From: Oligoflexia bacterium
Lineage (GTDB): Bacteria; Bdellovibrionota_C; UBA2361; JAFLCA01
Length of the DNA: 64,000 nucleotides
Assembly (NCBI GenBank): GCA_019694465.1
Contig: JAIBBV010000003.1
Coordinates: 1 to 64,000, forward strand
Direction of reading: 5' to 3'
Of this stretch, positions 51,505 to 61,028 are shown in pieces. The first letter of the stretch is position 1; each line of letters begins with the position of its first letter. The notes beneath the pieces were generated by a model. It made no database searches. It was not told the DNA's origin and was given only the letters and a program-made list of their open reading frames with translations. The translations under genes and the position numbers were made by a program.

Positions 51505-53613
51505 ATGATTATTTTAGAACAAACACTTCACGGGCGTACGTTTTCGATCGAGACCAACCGCATTGCCAAGCAGGCTTCGGGTTCGGCTGTCGTTAAGTAC
51601 GGAGACTCGATTGTGCTGGTTACTGCATGTGCTGGCGCAGAGAAGGATGGTGATTTTCTCCCGCTAACTATCGATTATGTTGAAAAGACATATGCCGCTG
51701 GAAAAATTCCTGGCGGTTTCTTTAAGCGTGAAGGCAAGCTAAGTGAGAGAGAGACGCTGATATCGCGCCTAATCGATCGTCCTTGCCGTCCGCTTTTTCC
51801 GGAAGGCTTTACCACCGAGATTCAAGTTATTGCTACTGTTTTATCGGCAGATCCTGACAATGATCCGGATGTTTTAGCGGTAACCGGCGCTTCCGCCGCG
51901 CTCTCCATGTCTGAGCTTCCATTTGAAGGTCCAGTCGCTGCAGTGCGCGTGGGTCGTATCAACGGCAAGTTGATCATTAACCCAACTCTGACAGAGCAGC
52001 AGTCATGTGAACTAAATTTTGTTGTAGCAGGCACAAAAGACGCCATCGTAATGGTGGAAGGCGGAGCCAAGGAAATTCCTGAAGAAGAGGTGGTTGATGC
52101 TTTGTTTTATGCGCACAAGGAAATGCAGCCACTTATTCGCATGCAAGAAGAGTTGCAGGCGAAAGTAGCTAAGGAGAAGCTCGTTGTAACTCCGAAGGAA
52201 AAGGACGAAGCCTTTATCAAGCAAGTATCAGAATTCTTAAAGCCTGGTATCGATAAGGCTATCCGCACCAAGGAAAAGCTCGCTCGACGTGATGTTGTGC
52301 GTGCGTTGAAGGATAGCGCCATCGAAAAGTTTATCAAGGCAGACGACGAGGATGCAGACAAGAAAGCTGCAACGATAGGCAAGGTCTACGAGGACTTGTC
52401 CTACCGCCAGGTACGCGAAATGGTGCTTGATGAAAAGGTCCGTATCGATGGACGTGATTTTAAGACTGTGCGCCCAATTACGATTGAATTGGGGATATTG
52501 CCACGTTGTCACGGCTCGGCGCTCTTTACGCGTGGTGAGACTCAAGCACTTGTCATTACAACCTTGGGAACATCAGATGAGGCTCAGCGTCTCGATAATT
52601 TAGCTGGTGAGACCACTAAGTCCTTCATGCTGCACTATAACTTCCCGCCATTTTCAGTCGGCGAGACTAAGCCACTCCGTGGACCTGGTCGACGTGAAGT
52701 GGGGCACGGGGCTTTGGCAGAGCGTGCGGTGCACAAGATCATGCCGGGAGACAAGGAATTCCCGTATGTTGTGCGTATTGTATCCGAAATAACAGAAAGC
52801 AATGGCTCCAGTTCTATGGCTACTGTTTGCGGATCTAGCTTGTCTCTCATGGATGCAGGCGTTCCGATTAAGTCAGCTGTGGCTGGAGTGGCCATGGGTC
52901 TGATCATGGAAGGCAAGAAATACGCCATTCTGACTGATATCCTAGGTGATGAGGATCATCTCGGTGATATGGACTTCAAAGTTTGCGGTACCAAGAAAGG
53001 TATCACTGCTTTGCAAATGGACATCAAGATTAAGGGACTTCAGCGTAATATCGTGTCTGAGGCCTTGGCCCAGGCGCGTGACGGACGCTTGTTTATCTTA
53101 GATCAGATGACTGATGCGATTTCTACGCCGCGCACGGTGATGAGTAAGTTTGCTCCGCGCATTATTACTCTCAAGATCAATCCCGACAAGATTCGCGATC
53201 TAATCGGACCAGGCGGAAAGACGATTCGCTCTATCACTGAGTCTTGCGGTGTTAAGATCGAGGTGACTGATGATGGTACAGTAAGTATCGCCAGCAACGA
53301 TGAGGTTAAGGCCAAGAATGCTGTTGATATTGTTAGAGGTATCACTCAAGAGGCAGAGATTGGAAAGATCTACAAGGGCGTCGTAAAGCGCGTTGCAGAT
53401 TTTGGAGCCTTCGTAGAGATTTTGCCGGGCACCGACGGACTTGTGCACATTTCTCAGCTTGCTGATGAGCGAGTACGTAGAGTTAGCGATGTCTTGCAAG
53501 AGGGCGATGAAGTGCACGTAAAGGTGCTCGACATCGACCGACAGGGTAAGATTCGTCTCTCACGTAAGGATGCCCTCGAGGAGCTTAAGTCTCAGGGATC
53601 ATCAGCTTCCTAA
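51505..53613 (+). CDS. pnp: Polyribonucleotide nucleotidyltransferase (PNPase)
   Basis: PNPase degrades RNA 3'-5' with phosphate. The 702-residue protein has two RNase PH domains (first about 1-220, second about 310-540, with [20 protein letters not shown] and [20 protein letters not shown]-type core), a KH domain (about 555-610, [20 protein letters not shown]) and an S1 domain (about 620-690, [20 protein letters not shown]). All parts are full length. It starts 90 nt after rpsO and is followed 12 nt later by dut. Confidence 0.97.
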   Translation: [702 protein letters not shown]

Positions 53614-53625
53614 TTTGGACAGCAT

Positions 53626-54072
53626 ATGCAATCTAAGCCCCAGCTAAGGTTTTGGGTTAGTCCCGAGGCGCGCTTAGCTGGGGCTGATTTTTTGCCCCCC
53701 CGCATTGGGGACGCCGGCTTTGATTTACGTAGTGCCTGCAATATTACAATTCCAGCAGGTGGTCAGGTCTTAGTGCCTACAGGCTTGCACTGTGCCATCC
53801 CATTGGGATGGGTCGGTATAGTGAAAGACCGCAGTAGTATGGCTAGCAAGCGCCTTTATACTCACGCTGGAGTTATAGATGCCAGCTATCGTGGGGAAAT
53901 TAAGCTTGTTTTATCAAACGCCGGCAGCGCTGACTTTCAGGTTACGGCGGGCTTAAAGATTGCCCAGATGCTGGTGCTTCCGCACCTTGAGCAAGCTGAA
54001 GCTGCAACTAGTTTAGAGGCGCTCGGTGATACCGATCGTGGCAGTTCTGGCTTTGGATCTACTGGTTCCTGA
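53626..54072 (+). CDS. dut: dUTP diphosphatase
   Basis: dUTPase hydrolyses dUTP to dUMP, keeping uracil out of DNA. The 148-residue protein carries the five trimeric-dUTPase motifs: DAGFDLRS, VKDRSSMASKR, GVIDASYRGEI, LKIAQMLVLP and the C-terminal DRGSSGFGSTGS. It is 12 nt after pnp, so it is probably co-transcribed. Confidence 0.95.
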   Translation: MQSKPQLRFWVSPEARLAGADFLPPRIGDAGFDLRSACNITIPAGGQVLVPTGLHCAIPLGWVGIVKDRSSMASKRLYTHAGVIDASYRGEIKLVLSNAGSADFQVTAGLKIAQMLVLPHLEQAEAATSLEALGDTDRGSSGFGSTGS

Positions 54073-54154
54073 GCCCCACTGGCCTGTGCTAGCCTGTTCA
54101 GGACCTACAAATACCTACAAAATGCATTGGCTATCAGGCATGGAGGCTTGAAAT

Positions 54155-55534
54155 ATGAAATTCAAACAAAACATACTCGAAGCCATCGGGAACACGCCAC
54201 TTGTGCGATTAAATAAGCTTTCCTCTAAGGACGCCGCTACCGTCTTGGTAAAGTGCGAATTCATGAATCCAACCGGTTCGATCAAGGACCGCATGGCTCT
54301 GCATATCATAGAAGAGGCGGAGCGTAGTGGGCAGCTCAAACCAGGCGGCGTTATCGTTGAGAATACATCTGGAAATACCGGTCTAGGCGTTGCAATGGTG
54401 GCCGCGGTCAAAGGCTATCGCTGTGTGTTTACAATGCCAGACAAGATGAGCCAAGAAAAAGTGAATATGCTTAAGGCATTTGGGGCCGAGGTCGTAATCA
54501 CGCCAACGGATGTACCGGGCGACTCGCCTCAGCATTACGTCGAAACTGCCAAACGCATTGCGCGTGAGACGCCGAATGCTTTTTATGTGAATCAGTATCA
54601 CACGCCAGCCAATATTGACGCGCATTATAGAAGTACGGGACGTGAAATCTGGGAGGAGACCGGAGGCGATTTCGATGTCTTTGTCGCTGGTACCGGAACT
54701 GGCGGCACAGTGTCTGGAGTCGGGCGCTATATAAAGGAACGCTCACATAGAGTACGCATAGTCGGTGTCGATCCAATTGGCAGCGTGCACTACCACTACT
54801 TTTATACCAAGACGTTGCCAACCCCGCACGTTTATAAGGTCGAAGGAATAGGTGAGGATATTCTTTGCGGCGCGATGGACTTCTCAGTCGTCGACGAGAT
54901 GCGTCAAGTCAATGATAAAGAGTGCTTCAGCATAGGGCGCCGTTTGGTGCGCGAGGAGGGCCTTTTCTGTGGCGGTTCCTCAGGCGGAGTGGTGCATATC
55001 GCATTGCAGATAGCGCGCGAAATCGGTCCAGGAAAGACTATCGTCGCAGTTTTGACCGATTCTGGCTCACGCTATATTTCGAAGTTCTTGTCTGATTCTT
55101 GGATGAAGGACTTTGGTTTTCTTGAGGCCCAACCTGATTTGGGTTTGGTTGAGGATATTGTCAAGGACTTGAAGCGTAAGCCAATCACGGCAACTGGGGA
55201 AGAGAAGCTGGAGGTGATAATTTCGCGCCTCAAAGAAAATGGAATTTCCCAAATGCCAATCTTGGATGCCTCAGGCAAGCCGACTTCAATCATTCATGAA
55301 GTTGATGTTTTACATGCCTTGCAGTCTGGCAAAGCCTCACTAATGACATTGGCTAAATCAGTTTCTCATCCGATTGGGGGACTAATTTATCCAAAAGCAC
55401 GCATCGAGGAGCTATATCGAATCTTTGAGAGCGATAAAGTTGCGGTAGTCGTCGACTCTAATAAAATCGTGGGCATTATTTCTAAGATTGATTTAATCGA
55501 ATACATGTCACGGAACTACAATAAGGCGCGTTAG
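54155..55534 (+). CDS. Cystathionine beta-synthase with CBS domains
   Basis: The 459-residue protein has a fold-type II PLP domain (about 1-320) with PLP lysine K44 in NPTGSIKDR, the NTSGNTGLG motif and the phosphate-binding GTGTGGTVSGVGRYIK. Two C-terminal CBS domains (about 335-459, with ISRLKENGISQMPILDASGK and SDKVAVVVDSNKIVGIISKI) follow. This is the cystathionine beta-synthase rather than plain cysteine-synthase layout; CBS domains often confer regulation. No partner cystathionine gamma-lyase is near. The substrate (homocysteine plus serine or O-acetylserine) is inferred. Confidence 0.9.
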   Translation: MKFKQNILEAIGNTPLVRLNKLSSKDAATVLVKCEFMNPTGSIKDRMALHIIEEAERSGQLKPGGVIVENTSGNTGLGVAMVAAVKGYRCVFTMPDKMSQEKVNMLKAFGAEVVITPTDVPGDSPQHYVETAKRIARETPNAFYVNQYHTPANIDAHYRSTGREIWEETGGDFDVFVAGTGTGGTVSGVGRYIKERSHRVRIVGVDPIGSVHYHYFYTKTLPTPHVYKVEGIGEDILCGAMDFSVVDEMRQVNDKECFSIGRRLVREEGLFCGGSSGGVVHIALQIAREIGPGKTIVAVLTDSGSRYISKFLSDSWMKDFGFLEAQPDLGLVEDIVKDLKRKPITATGEEKLEVIISRLKENGISQMPILDASGKPTSIIHEVDVLHALQSGKASLMTLAKSVSHPIGGLIYPKARIEELYRIFESDKVAVVVDSNKIVGIISKIDLIEYMSRNYNKAR

Positions 55535-55558
55535 TAAAGGGGCGGAGCTAAGTCAGGT

Positions 55559-56302
55559 ATGTTAAGACTCGCAGCATTGGCGCATTTAATTCTTTGTCTT
55601 GCTCTGGCGCCATTCGTTGCATACGCAGAAGATGGCGCAGCTCAGTCAATTGAACTTGGTTCCGGAGAGTCGAGCGAGACTGCAGTTCCTAAAAAGCGTC
55701 CGGTGACACTGGGGTTCTCTGCATATGCTAAGGGCTTTCGCCTCATTTGCACACTGGTTGAAAAGGACGGCCGGCTGGCACTTTTTAGTAGCCACATTGA
55801 GTATGCCTTGGTTGAGCTAGAGGAATGCGCACCTTGCAAAGCTTTGCTACGCTCATTTGGCGCTGCTTGTAAGATAAAGCCGAAGGAGCAAAAGAAGGAA
55901 GCCAAGGCTGAGGCCGCCCAGGAGGCCGAAGCGGCCGTACCAGACGCAGCAACCGAAACGCTGGTAGCGCCTACAGTCGCCCCTACACCAAATGTAGCGG
56001 CGAAGTTCCCACCGCAGCGAGAGCCCAGTGTAGAGCTGCTCGATGCAGTAAGTCAGCTATTTATTAGAATTGCTAATGATGAAAAGCGCGCTCCCTATGC
56101 GGCGCAAACTCTGCGTGGACTCGTGTCTCTAATGCGAGATCCTGAGGAGCTGAAACCAGGAGAAGTTGAATATCTAGATATCCTGTCCGAGTATCTATTG
56201 GCCCCTTTCTCTCACATGATTGCGGAAGTGCCACCGACTTCAGATAGACCAGAGCAGTCTGAAGCTGTACCCACACCAGCTGCTGTGGATGACTTATTTT
56301 AA
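55559..56302 (+). CDS. Secreted protein of unknown function
   Basis: The 247-residue protein has a signal peptide (about 1-23, ending FVAYAE), a small domain with two Cys pairs (about 55-105, LEECAPCKALLRSFGAACK), a long Lys/Glu/Ala/Pro linker (about 105-160) and a helical C-terminal part (about 160-225). GGGGCGGAG precedes the ATG. It is 24 nt after the cystathionine synthase gene. The Cys arrangement suggests disulfides in the periplasm. No family recognised. Confidence 0.65.
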   Translation: MLRLAALAHLILCLALAPFVAYAEDGAAQSIELGSGESSETAVPKKRPVTLGFSAYAKGFRLICTLVEKDGRLALFSSHIEYALVELEECAPCKALLRSFGAACKIKPKEQKKEAKAEAAQEAEAAVPDAATETLVAPTVAPTPNVAAKFPPQREPSVELLDAVSQLFIRIANDEKRAPYAAQTLRGLVSLMRDPEELKPGEVEYLDILSEYLLAPFSHMIAEVPPTSDRPEQSEAVPTPAAVDDLF

Positions 56303-56327
56303 TGACTGTACGTAGCAAAATAGACTA

Positions 56328-56352
56328 GATTGCTCAGCTTTGCTCGCAATAC
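56328..56352. repeat. Dispersed repeat ATTGCT..CTTTGCTCGCAATA
   Basis: Right after the secreted-protein gene; related to the elements at 28231 and (inverted) 11727. The 3' flank shares an AGCCCG stretch with the 28-kb copy. Confidence 0.5.
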
Positions 56353-56417
56353 AAGCCCGATTATTTTGGGTGTGGCAATCCTCAAGCCCTGCACTAAGCC
56401 TAGTTAAGAAATGGGCA

Positions 56418-56744
56418 CTAGAATAGCCCGCTTTGATTGAAGCCTCCGATCGCAGGCTGTGGGCATAGGCCATTTCGGGTAGTTTGAATTGAACCAGCAA
56501 CAGTTTGAACTGAGACTTGTGAGTTGTCGAAGAATGGAATTGTAGCGTTACAAAATTTGATCGCAGCGCCATTGCCAATTACAAGTAGCTGAGTGAATGA
56601 CAATAATATAAGGAAGCTTAAAATCGGAAGATATTCCACTGTGGTTGCGCCCTTCTGGGCGCTCCACTGGATCGCGTTAGAAGCTAACCTGTTAATTGTA
56701 GGACTGCTTTGTGGCTGTGCGCGATATGACATAGCGATATGCAT
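56418..56744 (-). CDS. Flp/TadE-like prepilin, orphan
   Basis: The 108-residue protein contains KGATTVEYLPILSFLILLSF, close to the processing site and N-terminal helix of Flp type IVb pilins and TadE pseudopilins (Gly, hydrophobic, Glu at +5, Tyr). Its 45-residue tail with two Cys is longer than in typical Flp. No tad secretion genes are in the window. The start is uncertain: ATG 56744 or 56732, without a clear ribosome-binding site. Tentative but the helix is distinctive. Confidence 0.5.
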   Translation of the reverse strand: MHIAMSYRAQPQSSPTINRLASNAIQWSAQKGATTVEYLPILSFLILLSFTQLLVIGNGAAIKFCNATIPFFDNSQVSVQTVAGSIQTTRNGLCPQPAIGGFNQSGLF

Positions 56745-57044
56745 TATATCGCGCGCAAATTACACGCACTAAAGCTGCTGCTTTTAAAAGCAAACTGAAA
56801 CCAACAGATTCCAACACTTCTGGCAAAGTAGTAGGCAGAGAACACTTCAGAGCTAACTGCATATAATTTACCAGCAAGGCATAAAAGCTAATGATTCCAA
56901 AAAGTTTAGTCAGCCTTGGAGCTTAAGTTATTGAAACTATATACAAAAAAAATATGTCAGCAGTGCCCTAGATACTCAGATAAGTAAGTTTCCTAGCCGA
57001 CATAAGAGAAAGGCATAGAAACGCACATATCGGTTGGTCGGTGT

Positions 57045-58814
57045 ATGGAAAGTGCTGTTCGATTTATCAAGATAGTCACCTTGGTGGTGACCATACCTTT
57101 ACTCCTCTCGGCTGTCCCAGTGTGGGCTGACGGAGATACTGCCTCCAGCGCGGATGACCAGGCTGGAGTCTCTGAGCATTCAAGCAGTGTCAGCCTACCA
57201 CTAGCTAGAATCCAAGATACCTGGCGCAATATTCTTGAAGCGATGGGGCAGCATGATCTTAAGCGTGTCAATCAACTCGTGATTGAGCTTGATAGCTTGA
57301 AGTTAATCGCTGATGTACGAGGGCTAGACTCGTACGCACTGTCACTCATAGATGTGGCCAGAAGACACTTCAAGGTAGGGCAACGCTCCGAGGCAGCATT
57401 TTATATTCGAAAGGCGCTCCAGCTTTCTCCTGATTCTCCGATTGTCTTGGCTAAAGCCTTTCCGCTTGTGCGCGAGACAAGCTCAATTTCAGTTCCGTCT
57501 TACCTTTCTCGAATTATGAATGGTGTGTGGAGTCATCCCAAAGTATGGCTACAGCTGCTAAAGGGCTCCATCTATCCGCTACTTTTGGCATTTACCTTCG
57601 GAGTCATGGTTGCCATTCTGCTTACCTTTGTCATCAAGGTGGATAGTCTCATCCGCATGATCGGAAAGCCAATTTCATCCGCTTATAGAGGATTGATCGC
57701 GCCCTTGCTGCTAACGTTGCTAGTTTTGTTGCCACTCACCCTTGGCCCATTGTGGACAGTCTGCGCCTGGTGTTTGTGCCTATATATCTTTCTACCACAA
57801 CATCGCTGGCTTGGTTTCATCGGGTCAGCTGTGCTGGTGGCCTGGGGATGTCTTATCCCAGTGCGCGAAAGTTTGCAGACTTGGCTCATGAACCCTGGCA
57901 TTCAGACTATGCTTGATGGTTCTTCGGGTGAGTTCCGCGAGGGAGCCAGCGAGCGTCTAGAGGCCTTGGCCGCGCAGCGATCTCGAGACGGAGCTCTGTT
58001 TTTTTCGCTTGGGCAAGCGCTAAGACGAAGTGGGCGCTACGCTGACGCTGAGCATGCTTTCCTACGCGCAGAAGTGCTGCTCGGTTCGCAGGCTTGGACA
58101 CGCGCAGAGCGTGCGGTAAATGCGTACCTTAGTGGTAATGCACAGCAAGCCGACGCATTATTTATTGAAGCTGAGAAACTGGGCCTTCGGAATGCAGCCT
58201 TCTACTTCAATTATTCCAAAGTAAAGCTTGAGTTGCTGGATACTGAGAAGTCACGTGAATATTTGGGGCGCACTGTATCCATGGATCCAGAGCTGGCGCG
58301 TACACTTCAACAGAGAGAAGAGCTGTTGGGACCAGATGCGCGTCTGGCAGTGGCTGAGACACACTTGCCTTTTTACCATATTTTAAACTCCGCCTTGATG
58401 CCGACGCAGAATTTGCAAACGCGCTTGGATGAGTTTTCGCAGATTCTTATGCCGGGCGCGAGTCCGCCGCTGATGTCTCTGGTGGGAGCTGCTCTGATAG
58501 GGATGTTCTTCTTTGTCCAAAGACGTCGCAGTCGTGTGGTGCCGCTATCTTCTTACGCAAATACTGGCTTCCCGCAATTGGTCCAGCGCTGTATGCGCAT
58601 AATCCCGGGTGGAGCCTGGATTGCCGTCAACCGTCCTGTAATAGCGTGTGCACTATTGAGCGTGTCCTTGTTTCTACTGATGCCGATTTTGCACTGGCCG
58701 TTTGAAAGTTCCGGATTGATGGAAATTATACCAGAGCTTGCGCCTTATTACGTATCATTTGTAAGCCTGCTGGTTCTCGGCACGTGCTACGTGGGAGTGC
58801 ATGTAGAGGAGTGA
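57045..58814 (+). CDS. Membrane protein with TPR-like helical region
   Basis: The 589-residue protein is not recognised as a named family. A signal peptide or anchor (about 1-28, TLVVTIPLLLSAVPVWADG) is followed by a short helical domain, then four hydrophobic segments (about 180-290), a TPR-like region (about 300-440, ADAEHAFLRAEVLLGSQAWT) and three more membrane helices (about 475-585). It forms a tight pair with the DUF4388 gene 4 nt downstream, so the two probably act together in the membrane. Confidence 0.75.
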   Translation: MESAVRFIKIVTLVVTIPLLLSAVPVWADGDTASSADDQAGVSEHSSSVSLPLARIQDTWRNILEAMGQHDLKRVNQLVIELDSLKLIADVRGLDSYALSLIDVARRHFKVGQRSEAAFYIRKALQLSPDSPIVLAKAFPLVRETSSISVPSYLSRIMNGVWSHPKVWLQLLKGSIYPLLLAFTFGVMVAILLTFVIKVDSLIRMIGKPISSAYRGLIAPLLLTLLVLLPLTLGPLWTVCAWCLCLYIFLPQHRWLGFIGSAVLVAWGCLIPVRESLQTWLMNPGIQTMLDGSSGEFREGASERLEALAAQRSRDGALFFSLGQALRRSGRYADAEHAFLRAEVLLGSQAWTRAERAVNAYLSGNAQQADALFIEAEKLGLRNAAFYFNYSKVKLELLDTEKSREYLGRTVSMDPELARTLQQREELLGPDARLAVAETHLPFYHILNSALMPTQNLQTRLDEFSQILMPGASPPLMSLVGAALIGMFFFVQRRRSRVVPLSSYANTGFPQLVQRCMRIIPGGAWIAVNRPVIACALLSVSLFLLMPILHWPFESSGLMEIIPELAPYYVSFVSLLVLGTCYVGVHVEE

Positions 58815-58818
58815 CCTT

Positions 58819-59847
58819 ATGCAAACGGAGTTGATGAATCAGGATAATTTCGCCGACGTGCTACGAGGCATTTCGCAGCGGCGGCGTCAGGGAACGCTAG
58901 AGGTTCGATTTGCAGACCGTGCTTATCGCCTAGTCTTTGTGCAGGGAAAAATAATCGAAGTTCTGCAACCTGGTATAAGTCCAGCCAAGGAGCTCAGCAA
59001 GAGGCTAAAAGCTGCTGGTGTTCTACCGGAGAGCTTTGAGTTGGCAGCCGCAGGTTACAAGGCACTGTGGCAGGAGATTCAAAAGCATCCCGTGGCGAGC
59101 TCACAGTTGGACCAAGTTTCATTTGAACGTGCTGTTAAGCACCGCGTGCTCGACAAGTTGTACGAAATTTCTGCCGCACAGGGTGCCTTCCTGAACTTTG
59201 ATAGCGCGCTGTTGGATATTGAACGAGATTTTTTACCTAGCGTTTCGGTGGGGCAGTTCTTGCTGGATGTCGTTTCGCTAGAGGCCGAAGCATCGCGTAT
59301 GGCTGGTCTAGAAACGCCGGGCAAGTATTTGCGGCGTGGAGAAGCTCAGCCTCAATCTCTGTCCGAGGGAGAGCAGGTACTGTTTTCGCTACTTAATGAG
59401 CCTTGCCTTTGTGAGGAATTAAGAACGCGCTCGCTTTTATCCAAATTTGCGTTCCAAGAGGCAGTTCTAGAGCTAATTGAAAAGGGGCACATAGTTGTTG
59501 AAAACGACTCACCCTTGCTGTCGTCCGAAGAGTTTCTTGATAAGGGCTTACTCGATGGAATTGACGCTTCTATCGATGAAGCGTTTGGCGAGCTTGCCAT
59601 GCAGCAGGAAAACTCAGTGCCTGAGCCTCAAGTGCTAGCGCAAGCTGTTGAGCCAGTTCTAACCATTTCTCCAAGCTCCAGTGGTCCACAACGTGGAGCG
59701 TTTACGGCTCGTGTGGCGCTAATGAGCGCTCGCCTTGCGCATAATCCATTTGTCCCTGCCGTGGTTGTGCTGTGCTGGGTTTGTGCAGCGGTAATCTTAC
59801 CCTGGTTACTCTGGGATTCTGTATTTCTAAGCTTTGTCTCTCCATAG
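58819..59847 (+). CDS. DUF4388-like protein with C-terminal membrane anchor
   Basis: The 342-residue protein begins with a DUF4388 (PATAN-like) segment: FADVLRGISQRRRQGTLEVR, RLVFVQGKIIEVLQPG and later GAFLNFDSALLDIE. DUF4388 domains occur with response regulators and gliding or signalling proteins of Deltaproteobacteria-like lineages. Residues about 180-240 are a helical, possibly winged-helix part, and the last 35 residues form a single membrane helix (VVVLCWVCAAVILPWLLW). It is translationally coupled to the upstream TPR membrane protein. Confidence 0.72.
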   Translation: MQTELMNQDNFADVLRGISQRRRQGTLEVRFADRAYRLVFVQGKIIEVLQPGISPAKELSKRLKAAGVLPESFELAAAGYKALWQEIQKHPVASSQLDQVSFERAVKHRVLDKLYEISAAQGAFLNFDSALLDIERDFLPSVSVGQFLLDVVSLEAEASRMAGLETPGKYLRRGEAQPQSLSEGEQVLFSLLNEPCLCEELRTRSLLSKFAFQEAVLELIEKGHIVVENDSPLLSSEEFLDKGLLDGIDASIDEAFGELAMQQENSVPEPQVLAQAVEPVLTISPSSSGPQRGAFTARVALMSARLAHNPFVPAVVVLCWVCAAVILPWLLWDSVFLSFVSP

Positions 59848-59910
59848 CTGCTCAGTAGTGGTTTCCATATTCCCAAAGTTCTTCCAGTTGGGAAGCGCTA
59901 TAGTGAGTAG

Positions 59911-60477
59911 CTATTTAATGTCGTCGCCACTTACATCCAGAAAAAATATACCCGCCAAAAAATCGATTATTTCATCTACGCATACTCCGGCATAGGCGCC
60001 AGCTACAAATGCATCTGCGCCAACTCCAATTTCACCCTTACAAACGCTGCGGTCCTTTGATGATATAAATCCAGGCCCCAGTCCGAATTCGCTGGAGTGC
60101 TCGAGCATGACCGGGGCTTTGCGCCCGAAAAGGCCAACCCTCACACTAAGAGGAGTCATTTGTCGGTATCCCACCTGGCCGTAGCGTGTAACACGCACTA
60201 CGCCACCCATAGCCGGGCCGACCCCGACATCAGCCCGAAATATGTCGACAAAGTCCATGACCCGATTTGGAATCCAAAGCAGCACCTGCGCCCACCAGGG
60301 GGATTGTTCCGAGGGGGCATCGCCTTTATCCAGGGCGAAATCACCCCACGGGCGTTTTGGGCTAGCACCAACACGCTCTGAGTCGGGCTCGGCCCAGGCG
60401 TAAGATGACGCTAGCGTTAGGATCAACCCAAGTCCAATAGCCAAGAAGAGTGAGATCCAGGTCTGATGCTGCTTCAT
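59911..60477 (-). CDS. Exported protein of unknown function
   Basis: From the ATG at 60477 the protein has 188 residues, with a signal peptide (about 1-29, LTLASSYAWAEP). The mature part contains VLLWIPNRVMDFVDIFRADV, VRVTRYGQVGYRQMTPLSVR and a Gly/Ala-rich stretch before DEIIDFLAGIFFLDV. The alternating hydrophobic pattern suggests an outer-membrane-associated or periplasmic beta-rich protein. Start 60531 would give an unlikely longer leader. I cannot name the family. Confidence 0.65.
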   Translation of the reverse strand: MKQHQTWISLFLAIGLGLILTLASSYAWAEPDSERVGASPKRPWGDFALDKGDAPSEQSPWWAQVLLWIPNRVMDFVDIFRADVGVGPAMGGVVRVTRYGQVGYRQMTPLSVRVGLFGRKAPVMLEHSSEFGLGPGFISSKDRSVCKGEIGVGADAFVAGAYAGVCVDEIIDFLAGIFFLDVSGDDIK

Positions 60478-60577
60478 TCCAACAATGCTGACATGAGAGC
60501 CAAGAAGCGACAATACAGCTTTGAAAGACAACTTGGGATAGCTACGTCACTCCAATCGGGCTGGCCCCATGAATGCG

Positions 60578-61024
60578 CTATCCCAAGAATACGTGCGTTA
60601 CGCCTGGATTAAACATGTCTAGTTCGAACTTACGCACAGCTGGAATGGCTGAGAGCCTGGCATAAACTGCGTCCCGTACCCGCCCGGAGCCCAGGCCATG
60701 CACTATGTCGGTGCGATCCAGTCCAGCTAATATCGCTTGGTTGAGGTGCTGATCCAATGCTGCTATTGCCTCGTTTGTTGTTAGTCCATGCAAATCCAGA
60801 GATTGCAAGGATTTTCGCTGCTGTGGCGAGAATTGGGGGAGTTGCACTGTGGGCGCAGTTTTTTTAGCTGGCGGAGTTTCCTGCGATGCTTCCAAATTGC
60901 TTAATGCGCACTCGATGCCCATGTTTTCAAGTTGAATCTTGGCACGCTTGCCGCGAATGGCAGTAACTCTGCCAAGCTTGCCTAAAGATCGTATGCGAAC
61001 GACGTCGCCAGCCTTGAAGGACAT
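60578..61024 (-). CDS. Smr-domain protein resembling the MutS2 C-terminus
   Basis: The 148-residue product has an N-terminal KOW-like module (FKAGDVVRIRSLGKLGRVTA) and an Smr nuclease-type domain (SLDLHGLTTNEAIAALDQHL, and TDIVHGLGSGRVRDAVYARL). The same two pieces in this order form the C-terminal end of MutS2, but the ATPase and core parts are absent. Smr domains nick DNA or cleave RNA. The ATG at 61024 sits 4 nt after the tyrS stop, so it is probably in the tyrS transcript. Confidence 0.85.
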   Translation of the reverse strand: MSFKAGDVVRIRSLGKLGRVTAIRGKRAKIQLENMGIECALSNLEASQETPPAKKTAPTVQLPQFSPQQRKSLQSLDLHGLTTNEAIAALDQHLNQAILAGLDRTDIVHGLGSGRVRDAVYARLSAIPAVRKFELDMFNPGVTHVFLG

Positions 61025-61028
61025 TAGC

